Shown here: positions 16,017-27,825 of the stretch, in pieces
How positions within the stretch are numbered: position 1 is the first letter of the stretch
How the letters are laid out: each line of letters opens with the position of its first letter
Source of the DNA: Hyphomicrobium sp.
Lineage (GTDB): Bacteria > Pseudomonadota > Alphaproteobacteria > Rhizobiales > Hyphomicrobiaceae
NCBI GenBank assembly: GCA_002928735.1
Contig: PERL01000002.1
Location: forward strand, 1 to 64,000
DNA length: 64,000 nucleotides
Direction: 5' to 3'
Position numbers and translations under genes: made by a program
Notes under the pieces: generated by a model
What the model saw: the letters and a program-made list of their open reading frames with translations, nothing else
Told to the model about the DNA's origin: nothing
Database searches by the model: none

Positions 16017-17438
16017 ATGGTTTCGACGGCGGGAACAACGGGTGAGGTGCACGCCGTACCGACGTCCGGTTCGAAGCTGAATGGGGCACACGCTGCCACT
16101 GCGGGCGCGACCGAGGCCCTGCTCCCCCTCGAACGCTTTATTCCCGTGACAACGCTGGCGCTGGTGGACCGGCTGACGGTGCCCGACGCTTGGCCGAACG
16201 GCGATCATGGCGAGGCGCGGCGGTTTTTTCGTTACCTCGATTTCTGGCGGCGGCAGCAGCACAACCGGCGCCTGATGACGCTTCTGCGCTCCTATGAGCC
16301 GTTCGATCCCGACAGCGATCTGCTCATCACGCGTGAGTACACGGCGGCTGAAAAGCTGCGACTGCAGAAACGAACCGTTGCGGACGTGAAGCGGATCTTG
16401 GAGCGGGCGAATTATGTGCCCATCGACCCGAAGTCGGTCGAAGTGATTTTGACCAAGGACAGTCACTATGGCCTCGATCTGCATGTCGACCTCGGCGTGT
16501 TCGAGGAATGCCTTTTGTTTTATCGGGGGGCCTCGAAGAAGCGGGACACGCGAACGAATTATCGCAAATTCATGCGCAAGGAAGAATTCGATGTCCCGAT
16601 CTACCGGCGGCTCTGTCTCCTGTTCAAACTCAAGCCGTTCGATGTGCGCGTGCGCGAGGTGATGGCGGAGAAGAGGGTTTCCGAAAAGGAAGCGGCGAAA
16701 ATCGTCACGCGGATGCGGGGCAGCCTTCCGGCGGAGGTGAAGGAAGGCAACATCTACATCAAACTGTTCAAAAACATTCCGAGCAACGACCTGGAGATGG
16801 TGTTTCCCAACACGCGCGTGCGCTTCCGGCTTTGGGACAAGGTCAAACTCGGTGTGACTGGCGGCGGCGCGATGGGGATGGGGCTCGTTGGGACCGCGGG
16901 CAAGCTTGCCGCCGGCGGTTTGACGGTCGCCAATCCCGTGGCATTGGCCGGAGCGGTGGCGGGGCTCGGCGGGATCGCCTTCCGCCAGGGCATGAATTTC
17001 ATGAACCAGAAGCAGCGCTACATGGTTGTGATGGCGCAGAATCTTTATTTCCATGCCATGGCGGATAATCGCGGGGTGATGATCAAGCTGTCTGAGCGGG
17101 CCGCCGAAGAGGATGTGAAAGAAGAGATCTTGCTCTATAGCGTGCTTGCGAAAGAAACCTGCAATCGGAAAGACCTCGGCCTCATCGACGCGGCCATCGA
17201 GAGCTATTTGCGCGGCGCATTCGATATCAAGGTTGACTTCGATTTGCCGGATGCGCTGGAGCGTTTGATCGCGGATGGCATCGTGCGCGAGGACGCTGAC
17301 GGGACCCTGCATACGATGCCGCCTGCCGTGGCGGCGCAGCATTTGGATGCAAAATGGGATCGCTTCCTCGACGACCTGCCGGACGGCATTAAGCAGGAAG
17401 GGCTGGAAGTGGACGCCGAGGACTTCCCTCACCTGTGA
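16017..17438 (+). CDS. TMEM143/DUF3754 family membrane protein
   Basis: The protein matches the DUF3754 family, which includes the mitochondrial protein TMEM143; the molecular role is unknown. The 473 residues contain a conserved charged domain (about 60-270, including RYLDFWRRQQHNRRLM and DSHYGLDLHVDLGVFEECLLFYRG). Two Gly/Ala-rich membrane segments follow at about 280-335, then MNFMNQKQRYMVVMAQNLYFHAMADNRGV, which is strongly conserved, and a regulatory-looking helical tail. GGAAGGAA upstream fixes the ATG at 16017. prmA follows on the same strand after ~80 bases, but I infer no functional link. Confidence 0.88.
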   Translation: MVSTAGTTGEVHAVPTSGSKLNGAHAATAGATEALLPLERFIPVTTLALVDRLTVPDAWPNGDHGEARRFFRYLDFWRRQQHNRRLMTLLRSYEPFDPDSDLLITREYTAAEKLRLQKRTVADVKRILERANYVPIDPKSVEVILTKDSHYGLDLHVDLGVFEECLLFYRGASKKRDTRTNYRKFMRKEEFDVPIYRRLCLLFKLKPFDVRVREVMAEKRVSEKEAAKIVTRMRGSLPAEVKEGNIYIKLFKNIPSNDLEMVFPNTRVRFRLWDKVKLGVTGGGAMGMGLVGTAGKLAAGGLTVANPVALAGAVAGLGGIAFRQGMNFMNQKQRYMVVMAQNLYFHAMADNRGVMIKLSERAAEEDVKEEILLYSVLAKETCNRKDLGLIDAAIESYLRGAFDIKVDFDLPDALERLIADGIVREDADGTLHTMPPAVAAQHLDAKWDRFLDDLPDGIKQEGLEVDAEDFPHL

Positions 17439-17516
17439 AACTGGGCTAGGCCACGGGCACGTTTCCTTTCGCTGGCCCGCACCGGGCCGGCGATGCTAAC
17501 CCTCACCCTGTGTTGC

Positions 17517-18392
17517 ATGACCGCCCGTAAACTCACGCTGCTCACCGCCGACCGGGATATCGCGCGGATGCTCGCTGCTGCGCTGCAGGATTTCGTCGAG
17601 CCGCCGCCGGATGCCCTGACGCTTTTCGAAGCACCCGATGAAGGCTGGCGGATCGAAGCTTATTTCACCGACTTGCCGGAGCCTACCACGCTGCGCGCGA
17701 TGCTCGCGGAAGTCACAGGTCTCGATGTGCCGGAAATCCACGCCGAAGACGTGCCGCCGCTCAACTGGGTGGCTATTTCGCAGGCGGCCCTGCCGCCGGT
17801 GATTGCGGGCCGGTTCACGGTGCACGGGTCGCATGATCTGGGGCGCGTGGCGCAGGGGCCAAATGCGATCCTGATCGATGCGGGGGAGGCCTTTGGGACG
17901 GCCCATCATGCAACGACTTACGGTTGTCTAACGGCCATCGACCGGCTGACGCGCCGGCGGGCTTTCTGGCGCGTTCTGGATCTGGGATGCGGGTCGGGCG
18001 TGCTTGCGATTGGGGCGGCGCGGGTTTTGCCCAAGGCGATTGTGATTGCGACGGATATGGACCCGACGTCGGTCGATGTGGCGCGGGCCAATATGGCGGC
18101 GAACACGGCGCCGGGGCGGATCGCCACCTATGTTGCGACAGGTCTCGACCATCCGCGGCTCAGGCGGACGGCGAAATTCGATTTCGTTGTGGCCAACATC
18201 CTGGCCGATCCCTTGATCCGGCTGGCGCGGGATATCCGCCGGGCCGTCGTGCCGGGGGGTAAGCTGGTGCTGTCGGGTATTCTCATCCCGCAAGCACCGG
18301 CGGTGATTGCGGCCTTCGTCGCGCAAGGGTTCGCGCTCGACCGGCATGACCGGGTGACGGGCTGGTCGACATTGTCGTTCACAAAGCGGTAG
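17517..18392 (+). CDS. prmA: Ribosomal protein L11 methyltransferase
   Basis: PrmA trimethylates lysines and the N-terminus of ribosomal protein L11 using S-adenosylmethionine. From the ATG at 17517 it is 291 residues. The N-terminal substrate-recognition domain runs to about 110. The methyltransferase domain follows with the SAM-binding motif VLDLGCGSGVLAIGAA near residues 153-167, the acidic ribose-binding ATDMD near 182-186, and the VVANILADPL motif in place of the usual N-(I/L)-LA-x-PL. GTAHHATT just before the SAM motif also fits the family. An in-frame start at 17493 is possible; I chose the one giving the family N-terminus. Confidence 0.93.
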   Translation: MTARKLTLLTADRDIARMLAAALQDFVEPPPDALTLFEAPDEGWRIEAYFTDLPEPTTLRAMLAEVTGLDVPEIHAEDVPPLNWVAISQAALPPVIAGRFTVHGSHDLGRVAQGPNAILIDAGEAFGTAHHATTYGCLTAIDRLTRRRAFWRVLDLGCGSGVLAIGAARVLPKAIVIATDMDPTSVDVARANMAANTAPGRIATYVATGLDHPRLRRTAKFDFVVANILADPLIRLARDIRRAVVPGGKLVLSGILIPQAPAVIAAFVAQGFALDRHDRVTGWSTLSFTKR

Positions 18393-18438
18393 CGGCCGTT
18401 TGTTGCGCGGCGGGCCGCGCGGGCTTAAACAGACCGCC

Positions 18439-20253
18439 ATGTTCCAGACCTTCACTGCTTCCGCCGATCCCTCCGTTGCCGCGCCGCGCGTCGCCCGGCT
18501 GCGCGACTTGATGGCTACTCAGAAGATCGACGCTTTTCTCGTACCGCGCGCGGACGAGCACCAGGGCGAGTACGTGCCGCCGTCGGCGGAGCGGCTGCGC
18601 TGGCTGACCGGGTTTTCGGGAAGTGCGGGGATGGCGGCGGTTGCCATGAAGCAAGCGGCGCTGTTCGTCGATGGTCGCTACACGATCCAGGCGGCGCAGG
18701 AGTGCGATGCTCGGCTGTTCGAGTTTCCGGGGATCGCGCGGTCCAAGCTCGCTGAGTGGCTGACGGGGCATCTCAGTCAGGGTGCAGTGGTGGGTTTCGA
18801 TCCGTGGCTGCACACGGCGGGCGAGATCCGGCGGCTGGAGGCGCAGATTGCTGCGAAGGGTCTCAAGCTGAAGCCGGTGCGCAATCTCGTCGACCGGGCA
18901 TGGGGCAAAGAGCGGCCGGCGGCGCCGCAGAACCCGGTTGTTCTACATCCGTTAAAAAAGGCGGGGCGGGCGGCAGAGAAAAAGATCGCCGATGTGCAGA
19001 AGCGGCTGCAATCGGACGGGCAAAGCCATGCGGTGCTGACGCTGCCAGATAGCCTGTGCTGGCTGTTCAACATGCGCGGATCAGACATTGCGCACAATCC
19101 CGTGGTGCTGGCGTTTGCGATCGTGCCGGCGAGCGGGAAGCCCGAACTCTTCATCGACGGGGCGAAGCTGTCGAAAGACGTGCGGCGCGACTTGGAGAGC
19201 GTGGCGGACGTTTTGAAGCCGGGCGAGCTTAGCGCGCGGATCGCGCAATTAAAGGCGGCGGGCAAGCCGGTGCGGCTCGACCCGGAGACGGCGGCCTATG
19301 CACTGGCACGCGGGCTCGGGCCAAAAGTGGTGTCTGCCGGTTCCGATCCGTGCATCGGGCTGAAGGCGATCAAGAACGCGGCGGAGATTGCGGGTGCGCG
19401 CAAGGCGCATGTGCGCGACGGGGCGGCGCTGGTTCGCTATCTGGCGTGGCTCGAGACTGCGGCGTCGGGCGGCAAGCTCGATGAGATCACGGCGGTGCGC
19501 AAGCTGGAAGAGATGCGGGCGGCGACGAAGCACTTGCGCGAAATTTCATTCGATACGATTTCCGGGTCGGGGCCGCATGGCGCGATCGTGCATTACCGCG
19601 TCTCGGAGGCGACGAACCGGCTCATTGGCAAGGGCGAGTTGTTTCTGCTCGATTCAGGCGCGCAATATGATGATGGGACGACCGACATCACGCGCACAAT
19701 CGCGATCGGGACGCCCTCGCCGGAAATGAAGGAGCGGGCGACGCTCGTGCTCAAGGGGCATATTGCGATTGCGACGGCGCGGTTTCCGAAGGGTACGCGC
19801 GGCATCGATCTCGATCCGTTTGCGCGGCGCGCGTTGTGGCAGCACGGGCTCGACTACGATCACGGCACGGGGCATGGCGTCGGCAGCTATCTGTCGGTTC
19901 ACGAGGGGCCTCAATCGATCTCGCGCGCGGGCATGGTGCCGCTTGAGCCCGGCATGATCTGCTCGAACGAGCCTGGGTACTATAAGACCGGTGCCTATGG
20001 CATCCGGATTGAAAACCTTGTGCTCGTCACGGAGGCCGAGACGCCGGAAGGCGGGGAGCGGCCGATGATGGGGTTTGAGACGCTGACGCTGGTGCCGATT
20101 GACCGGCGGCTGGTGGCAAGAGAGTTGCTCACCAAAGAGGAGCGAGACTGGCTCAACGCCTATCATGCGCGGGTGCGCGAGGTGATCGGGGCGGAGCTTG
20201 ACGGCGAACCCGATAATCTGAAGTGGCTCACTGCCGCGACTCAACCGGTGTGA
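18439..20253 (+). CDS. pepP: M24B Xaa-Pro aminopeptidase
   Basis: This metallopeptidase removes N-terminal residues that precede proline. The 604 residues follow the three-domain plan of the long, eukaryote-like Xaa-Pro aminopeptidases: two creatinase-like N-terminal domains (about 10-165 and 170-325) and a C-terminal pita-bread catalytic domain. The metal ligands are visible as Asp in LDSGAQY and TDITRT (about residues 405-420), His in GTGHGVGSYLSVHEGPQ, and Glu in SNEPGYYK and IRIENLVLV. The start is the ATG at 18439; the open frame reaches back to 18400 without support. The convergent ligA ends seven bases after this stop. Confidence 0.93.
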   Translation: MFQTFTASADPSVAAPRVARLRDLMATQKIDAFLVPRADEHQGEYVPPSAERLRWLTGFSGSAGMAAVAMKQAALFVDGRYTIQAAQECDARLFEFPGIARSKLAEWLTGHLSQGAVVGFDPWLHTAGEIRRLEAQIAAKGLKLKPVRNLVDRAWGKERPAAPQNPVVLHPLKKAGRAAEKKIADVQKRLQSDGQSHAVLTLPDSLCWLFNMRGSDIAHNPVVLAFAIVPASGKPELFIDGAKLSKDVRRDLESVADVLKPGELSARIAQLKAAGKPVRLDPETAAYALARGLGPKVVSAGSDPCIGLKAIKNAAEIAGARKAHVRDGAALVRYLAWLETAASGGKLDEITAVRKLEEMRAATKHLREISFDTISGSGPHGAIVHYRVSEATNRLIGKGELFLLDSGAQYDDGTTDITRTIAIGTPSPEMKERATLVLKGHIAIATARFPKGTRGIDLDPFARRALWQHGLDYDHGTGHGVGSYLSVHEGPQSISRAGMVPLEPGMICSNEPGYYKTGAYGIRIENLVLVTEAETPEGGERPMMGFETLTLVPIDRRLVARELLTKEERDWLNAYHARVREVIGAELDGEPDNLKWLTAATQPV

Positions 20254-20260
20254 AACGTGA

Positions 20261-22423
<2,163 letters not shown>

Positions 22424-22441
22424 TCAGCATCGCGCACCATG

Positions 22442-23290
22442 TCAGCCGGAGTTGCCGACCACGGGCAGGGCTTTCCAGGCTTTGGAGATCCAGGAGCCGG
22501 AATCTTCGCGGGGTGCGAGGCCATCGGACTGCAGCAGCGCGTAGCTGTCCTTGTACCACTTCGACTGCGGAAAGTTGTAGCCCAGCACGGCGGCGGCTGT
22601 CTGGGCTTCTTCCTTCACGCCGAGCGCCATGTAGGACTCGGTGAGGCGGGCGAGCGCTTCTTCGACGTGGTTGGTGGTCTGGTAGTCGGAGACCACGGTT
22701 TTGAAGCGGTTGATGGCGCCGACGTAGTTCTTGCGCTTCAGGTAGTAGCGGCCGACTTCCATTTCCTGGGCAGCCAGCGTGTCTTCGCAGATGCGGATGC
22801 GGTTGTCGGCCTGTTCGGCGTAGGTGCTATCCGGGTAGCGCGTTTTGATGATCTTGAACTGATCGAGCGCTTTGCGCGTGGCGCCCTGGTCGCGGTTGGC
22901 GCCCTTCATGTCGTCGAAGTAGGCCGAGCCGATGATGTGATGGGCGAAGGGCGCATCCTTGGTGCCGGGATGCATGACCGTGTAGCGCTCGGCCGAGGCG
23001 ATGGCCTCGGGGAACTTGCCGGCCTTGTAGTAAGCGTAGGCGGCGAGCACCATGGCGCGGCGCGCTTCGGGCGAATAGGGGTGCGAGCGATCCAATTCCT
23101 CGAACTTGGCTGCGGCGGCTTCGAACTTGCCGGCCGTCATCATGGCATCGGCCTGGCCGTACATTTTGTCGGGCGGATCGGAATTGATGGCGGCGGTGCT
23201 ATCAATCGACGACGCGCAGCCGGCAAGCACAGCCGAGGCGCAGGCCATCAGCAATCCAGTGAGCAAGCGGGACGGTGTGCCGTTTCGCAT
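22442..23290 (-). CDS. bamD: Outer-membrane assembly lipoprotein BamD
   Basis: BamD is the essential lipoprotein of the BAM complex that folds beta-barrel proteins into the outer membrane. From the ATG at 23290 it is 282 residues with a lipoprotein signal peptide ending LAGC, Cys25 being the lipidation site. Five TPR-like helical pairs follow, starting with PPDKMYGQADAMMTAGKFEAAAAKFEELDRSHPYSPEARRAMVLAAYAYY-type sequence (about 40-95). A 24-residue in-frame extension to 23362 would spoil the signal peptide and is rejected. It lies downstream of lpxC on the same strand, as in other alphaproteobacteria. Confidence 0.96.
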   Translation of the reverse strand: MRNGTPSRLLTGLLMACASAVLAGCASSIDSTAAINSDPPDKMYGQADAMMTAGKFEAAAAKFEELDRSHPYSPEARRAMVLAAYAYYKAGKFPEAIASAERYTVMHPGTKDAPFAHHIIGSAYFDDMKGANRDQGATRKALDQFKIIKTRYPDSTYAEQADNRIRICEDTLAAQEMEVGRYYLKRKNYVGAINRFKTVVSDYQTTNHVEEALARLTESYMALGVKEEAQTAAAVLGYNFPQSKWYKDSYALLQSDGLAPREDSGSWISKAWKALPVVGNSG

Positions 23291-23452
23291 TCTTGGTTCC
23301 GTGCTCTCATTCGCTTGGGTGTGGCCTATGCCGATCCAGATAGCATACGAGTCTGGTAGCACGCGAGTCTGCGGGGCAGAACCGCTGAAGACTTCAAACC
23401 CACGTAATAAGATGGCTTTTGATTATGTTTCTTGTGGGGCCAGGACAAGTTT

Positions 23453-23483
23453 AGGGGCCTGCGAGCAGTCGCCGCAAGCCCCT
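23453..23483 (-). terminator. Hairpin between lpxC and bamD, possible attenuator or weak terminator
   Basis: AGGGGCCTGCG at 23453-23463 pairs with CGCAAGCCCCT at 23473-23483, an 11-base-pair stem with one G-T wobble. It lies 28 bases after the lpxC stop. No T-run follows on the minus strand, so it would not be a classic intrinsic terminator; it may partly separate lpxC from bamD expression or stabilise the lpxC 3' end. Confidence 0.4.
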
Positions 23484-23510
23484 GGAATTTGTCATGTTTT
23501 GGACGAATGG

Positions 23511-24452
23511 TTACTCGCCGACGGCGATGGCCTGGGGCGTGTCGAACATGCGCGGGGTGAGTTCGCGGACGCGCGGAGCCTGAACGATGGTCCAAGCCGA
23601 CTTGTCTTCGAGAAGAGCCTTGAGGACCAGCGAGTTGAGGCGGTGGCCGCCGCGGACGGAGCGATAGGCTCCCAGGAGCGGGAGGCCGGAGAGGCTGAGG
23701 TCGCCGACGGCGTCCAGCATCTTGTGACGGACGAACTCGAGCGGGTCGCGCAGACCCTCGCGGTTCATGATGCGGTCTTCGCCGAGGGCAACCGTGTTGG
23801 TGAGGTTGGCGCCGAGTGCGAGACCGGCCTTCCAGAGGCGCTCGACGTCGGACATGAAGCCGAAGGTGCGGGCGCGGGCGAGCTCGTTGCGGAAGATGCC
23901 CGGGCTCATTTCAAAGGCGAGGCGCTGGCGGCCGATGAGCGGGGTGTCGAAGTCAATTTCAACGTCGAGGTGGAAGCCTGAGTGGGGGGCGATTTCACCC
24001 CAGCAGCCGCCCTCTTCAACGCGGATCGGCTTCAGGACCTTGATAAAGCGGCGCGGTGCATTGAGTTCCCGCAGGCCGGCTTCGTCGATGGCTTCAACGA
24101 ATGGCAGCGAGCTGCCATCCATGATGGGGACTTCCTTGCTGTCGATCTCAACGATGCAGTTGTCGACCGAGAGACCGCGGAGCGCGGCGAGAAGATGTTC
24201 GACTGTGGAGACCGTGACGCCTGCTTCATCACCGATGACGGTGCAGAGGGTCAGGTTTTTGACGTTGGAAACGTGGGCCGGGATCTCGGCTACGATGCGG
24301 CCCCGTTTGGTGGCCACGAACAAGAGGCCGGTATCAACGTCCGCTGGGTGAAGTGTGACAGATACGGGTGCCCCACTGTGAACACCGGTTCCCTTGAGTT
24401 CGATCTCGCGGGCAATCGTGGTTTGTCGCGCGCCGATAAATCGATTCGACAT
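23511..24452 (-). CDS. lpxC: UDP-3-O-acyl-N-acetylglucosamine deacetylase
   Basis: LpxC catalyses the committed step of lipid A synthesis, a zinc-dependent deacetylation. From the ATG at 24452 it is 313 residues, the family length. QTTIAREIELKGTGVHSG is the N-terminal signature, the metal-binding STVEHLLAAL (His86) follows, and the second metal site FVRHKMLDAVGDLSL lies near residue 240. A GAGGGACG ribosome-binding site supports this start over the upstream frame to 24629. It is downstream of ftsZ, the standard alphaproteobacterial order, but the 272-base gap and a candidate promoter suggest separate expression as well. Confidence 0.97.
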   Translation of the reverse strand: MSNRFIGARQTTIAREIELKGTGVHSGAPVSVTLHPADVDTGLLFVATKRGRIVAEIPAHVSNVKNLTLCTVIGDEAGVTVSTVEHLLAALRGLSVDNCIVEIDSKEVPIMDGSSLPFVEAIDEAGLRELNAPRRFIKVLKPIRVEEGGCWGEIAPHSGFHLDVEIDFDTPLIGRQRLAFEMSPGIFRNELARARTFGFMSDVERLWKAGLALGANLTNTVALGEDRIMNREGLRDPLEFVRHKMLDAVGDLSLSGLPLLGAYRSVRGGHRLNSLVLKALLEDKSAWTIVQAPRVRELTPRMFDTPQAIAVGE

Positions 24453-24615
24453 CCTGCGCCGTCCCTCGCATATCCCAGGCAGCCAACCGGCCGAAGCCGA
24501 TGTCTGCCCCCCCAGATCCATCCTCGTCTCGCCTACTCCCTGTCCCGGCTGCGCTTCTCGTGTGGCGCTTGTCGAGACCCCTGAGGCGGGGCAAATCAAG
24601 ATCACATCCAAAGAG

Positions 24616-24644
24616 ACGATAACTGTCACCTATGGGTGTCACAA
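24616..24644 (-). promoter_or_regulatory. Candidate lpxC promoter
   Basis: On the minus strand TTGTGA (24639-24644) and TATCGT (24616-24621) are separated by exactly 17 bases, each matching four of six sigma-70 consensus positions. The TGTCAC direct repeat at 24624-24629 and 24637-24642 overlaps the spacer and -35, so it could bind a regulator. The 272-base ftsZ-lpxC gap is AT-richer than the coding sequence around it. Confidence 0.35.
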
Positions 24645-24724
24645 ATCACGCTTTCTTACGTTCTGTTACCAATTGGAAATACTTAGCTTAGAAGCCCTAT
24701 AGCGTGGGCCTTGCGCGCGCTCGA

Positions 24725-26482
24725 TCAGCGGCGCGATTTGCTGAAAAACACCGGTAATTCGGGCTTTTCTTGACGCTGCGGTTCGGACTCAAGCCAACCG
24801 CTGCGACGCGGGTCCGCTTCACCTCCTACGGTGTAGGAGCGATCACTTTCGGACCGGTGCGCTGGATCAAAACCTTCACGATCGCGGCTGCTTGCGTGCG
24901 AATCACCTTCGCGCTTGGCGCGACCCGTGAGGCGCTCGAAGAAGCCGCGCTTTTTGGGTTCGGGCGCGCGGACTGTTGGTTCGGCATAAACGTGCGGCGC
25001 GGCCCCGTTGCGCTGCGTCTTGGCCTGGTAGTCGCGCTGGCCGACGACGGGGAATTCTTCAAGTTCGGGCATCCGGCGCGGCGGACGGCGCACCTGAGCG
25101 GGCGGCGCGGGTGCATACGGGGCCATGGCGGGCTGAACGGGCGCGGATGCCGGCCCATAATCGATGGCCGGTGGCGCGTAGGTGTCTGGCGCACCGCCGG
25201 GAGACATTGCACCGGAAGATTGGGCACCGGAAGACAGGGCGCCGGGAGCCAATTCGGTAATTTCGACGTCTTCGCCGGAGTGCCAGCTCGACGGGGCAGA
25301 CGGCGGGTAGGCCGGAGCGGCGGGCGGCGCGGGATGGTGCGCCGTCGCGGCCGGAGCTTGGACCGGCGGCGGGGCCGATGCGCGGGTCAATTCCTCGAAG
25401 GCCGGGGACTTCAAGGCGTCCGCAAGACGCTCTTGAGCGGCGGGTTCGCCGGGAACGACGGGGGCGGCAGGCGGCGCCGACAGGTGACCAGATCGCGAAG
25501 GCGGTTGGGCCGCGGCCGACGACCGGTCCATGCCGGAGGCGACGATGGAGACGCGGACGCGATCGCCCAGCGTCGGATCGTAGGTGGCGCCGACGATGAT
25601 ATTGGCCTCGGGGTCGACTTCCTGGCGCACGCGGGTTGCGGCCTCGTCGACTTCGTAGAGCGTCAGATCGGTGCCGCCGGTGATGGACAGCAGCAGGCCC
25701 TTAGCGCCGGCGAGCGTGACATCGTCGAGGAGCGGATTGGTAATGGCTTCTTCGGCGGCGCGCACGGCGCGGCCCTCGCCGGATGCTTCGCCCGTGCCCA
25801 TCATGGCGCTGCCCATGCCGCTCATGACGGTGCGGACGTCGGCGAAGTCCAGATTGATCAGGCCTTCCTTGACGATGAGATCGACGATGCAAGCGACGCC
25901 CGAATAGAGCACCTGGTCGGCGAGGACGAAGGCTTCGGCGAAGGTGGTGCGTTCACTGGCGATGCGGAACAGGTTCTGATTGGGAATAACGATCAGCGTG
26001 TCGACGTGCTTTTTCAGTTCGGCGATGCCAGCTTCGGCGATGCGCATGCGGCGCGCGCCTTCGAACTGGAAGGGTTTCGTGACGACGGCGACGGTGAGGA
26101 TGTTTTGTTCCTTGGCGGCGCGGGCAATCACGGCCGCGGCACCGGTCCCCGTGCCACCGCCCATGCCTGCTGCCACGAAGACCATGTGCGACCCGCGCAC
26201 GAGATCGCGGATTTCTTCCAGCGTTTCGATGGCGGCGGCTTCGCCGATGTCGGGACGCGAGCCTGCGCCGAGGCCTTCTGTGAGACGGGCGCCGAGCTGA
26301 ATTTTATGGGGGGCGTTGGAGGCGACGAGCGACTGCGCATCCGTGTTGGCCACCACGAAGTCGACGCCGTCGAGGGAGGCGTCGATCATGTTGTTGACCG
26401 CGTTGCAGCCTGCTCCGCCGACACCGATGACGGTGATGCGGGGCTTCAGGTCCGGAATGTTCGGCGGCAGTTTTGCGTTCAT
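24725..26482 (-). CDS. ftsZ: Cell division GTPase FtsZ with long disordered tail
   Basis: FtsZ is the tubulin homologue that assembles the Z-ring. From the ATG at 26482 it is 585 residues. The GTPase core (about 13-325) has GGAGCNAVN, the tubulin signature GGGTGTG at 108-114 and the T7-loop region [12 protein letters not shown]. Beyond it lies a ~240-residue Pro/Ala-rich linker, as in other alphaproteobacteria. The tail ends [13 protein letters not shown]; in relatives the conserved C-terminal peptide that binds FtsA reads more like EIPAFLRRQ, so this one is divergent. The in-frame upstream stretch to 26704 is low-complexity and overlaps ftsA, and is rejected. Confidence 0.97.
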   Translation of the reverse strand: MNAKLPPNIPDLKPRITVIGVGGAGCNAVNNMIDASLDGVDFVVANTDAQSLVASNAPHKIQLGARLTEGLGAGSRPDIGEAAAIETLEEIRDLVRGSHMVFVAAGMGGGTGTGAAAVIARAAKEQNILTVAVVTKPFQFEGARRMRIAEAGIAELKKHVDTLIVIPNQNLFRIASERTTFAEAFVLADQVLYSGVACIVDLIVKEGLINLDFADVRTVMSGMGSAMMGTGEASGEGRAVRAAEEAITNPLLDDVTLAGAKGLLLSITGGTDLTLYEVDEAATRVRQEVDPEANIIVGATYDPTLGDRVRVSIVASGMDRSSAAAQPPSRSGHLSAPPAAPVVPGEPAAQERLADALKSPAFEELTRASAPPPVQAPAATAHHPAPPAAPAYPPSAPSSWHSGEDVEITELAPGALSSGAQSSGAMSPGGAPDTYAPPAIDYGPASAPVQPAMAPYAPAPPAQVRRPPRRMPELEEFPVVGQRDYQAKTQRNGAAPHVYAEPTVRAPEPKKRGFFERLTGRAKREGDSHASSRDREGFDPAHRSESDRSYTVGGEADPRRSGWLESEPQRQEKPELPVFFSKSRR

Positions 26483-26558
26483 TTGGCCCTCGGTCTTACA
26501 GAAGGAACGTGCGGGCGCCGGATCTCTTCCCCGGCCCGGTCCACACGCATTACCTTCC

Positions 26559-27818
26559 CTAGAACCCGTCCCGCAGCCACTGCCCGACCCGGCCGATGTA
26601 GCCCTTGGGTGCGCTGGCACCGTGGGCATCGGGTAGATCGACAGCCGCGCTGTCTGCGACGGCACGCAACACACCAACGACACCGGCGAACGCCGCCGAT
26701 GCATAGAGAGGCGGCAAGCCCGACACGGGCTCGGGCCTTCCCTCGCGAACGGGCCGCCGGAACACGCCTTCTGCTAAGGATTGCAGACCTGGAATCTCGC
26801 TGCCGCCGCCGCAGAGGACGATCCGCGCGGCATTGCCTTCGAGAAGCCCGGCGCCCGCGAGATGGTCGCGAACGAGGTGGAGCAGGTGGGCCATGCGCGA
26901 TTGGATGATCCGGGCCAGATCAGCCTTGGTCGATCTCTGCTCGAGACCCTCGCCGCCGCCCGATTGAGCGTAGGTGAAGACATCGTGCTGATCCGACTGC
27001 GCATTGAGGACTGTGCCATAAAGCGTTTTGATTCGCTCGGCTTCTTCAAGTGGCGTCAGCAACGAATGCACAACATCGAGCGTGACATCTCCGCCGCCCA
27101 TGGGGACGGTGGACATGAAGACGGGGCTGGCGTTGCGGAAGACCGATATGCCGGTCACGCCGGCACCAATGTCGACCGTTATGACGCCGTGGCGGCGCTC
27201 GTCTTCACTGGTGACGGCAAGCGCGCTGGCAATGGGACCCGGGATCAGGCGGCGGGGCCTCAAATAACAGCGTTCAACCGTACGGGTGAGGTTGGCGACG
27301 GCCGGGGCATCGGCGGTGATGGCATGGACGTGGGCGGCCAACCGGCTGGCGGGCAGGCCCAGTGCATCGGGGACTATCGGGCCGCCATCGAGGCGATATC
27401 CCAAGGTTTCAAGTTGTAGAAGCTGGCGGCCATAGGCGGTGGCGTGGGCACGTCCGGCGGCGGCGACGCGGTCGATGGCTTGGCGGGTAACGACGCCATC
27501 GCTTATCGGAGCGGCTGCGGCGAAGGTGCGCGAGGCCGGGTTGCCGCCGTTGAGCAGCAAGTCGATCCCTTCAAGACGGACGCCGGACATGTTTTCGGCT
27601 TGCGCGATGGCGGTCCGGATGGCGGCTTCGGCGGCGGCGAGGTCGCGGACGCTGCCAGCAACGATGCCATGTGAGGGGGCGATACCGACGCCAACGATGC
27701 GGGCGGCGCGGCCTTCCTGATCCAGCGCGGCGATGAGACAGACGGTTTTAAAGGTGCCGGCGTCGAGGACGGCGGCGAAACGGCCGGAGCGGGCGGGTCG
27801 GAGGGTGGCGGCGCTCAT
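26559..27818 (-). CDS. ftsA: Cell division actin-like protein FtsA
   Basis: FtsA tethers FtsZ filaments to the membrane and activates septal synthesis. From the ATG at 27818 it is 419 residues. It starts with the phosphate-1 actin motif ([16 protein letters not shown]), contains the SHS2-like 1C subdomain and has the phosphate-2 motif [13 protein letters not shown] and the adenosine motif [13 protein letters not shown]. It ends in an amphipathic helix, [14 protein letters not shown], the membrane-targeting sequence. The ftsQ stop lies seven bases upstream of this start, so the genes are coupled. Confidence 0.96.
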   Translation of the reverse strand: MSAATLRPARSGRFAAVLDAGTFKTVCLIAALDQEGRAARIVGVGIAPSHGIVAGSVRDLAAAEAAIRTAIAQAENMSGVRLEGIDLLLNGGNPASRTFAAAAPISDGVVTRQAIDRVAAAGRAHATAYGRQLLQLETLGYRLDGGPIVPDALGLPASRLAAHVHAITADAPAVANLTRTVERCYLRPRRLIPGPIASALAVTSEDERRHGVITVDIGAGVTGISVFRNASPVFMSTVPMGGGDVTLDVVHSLLTPLEEAERIKTLYGTVLNAQSDQHDVFTYAQSGGGEGLEQRSTKADLARIIQSRMAHLLHLVRDHLAGAGLLEGNAARIVLCGGGSEIPGLQSLAEGVFRRPVREGRPEPVSGLPPLYASAAFAGVVGVLRAVADSAAVDLPDAHGASAPKGYIGRVGQWLRDGF

Positions 27819-27825
27819 GGTGCGA

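Noticed and set aside
15777-17432. Minus-strand open frame of 551 codons
   Set aside because: It is antisense to the TMEM143/DUF3754 gene, which has a clear family match and a strong ribosome-binding site.
24770-26908. Plus-strand open frame of 712 codons
   Set aside because: It lies across ftsZ and part of ftsA on the other strand, and has the Gly/Arg-rich composition of a high-GC shadow.
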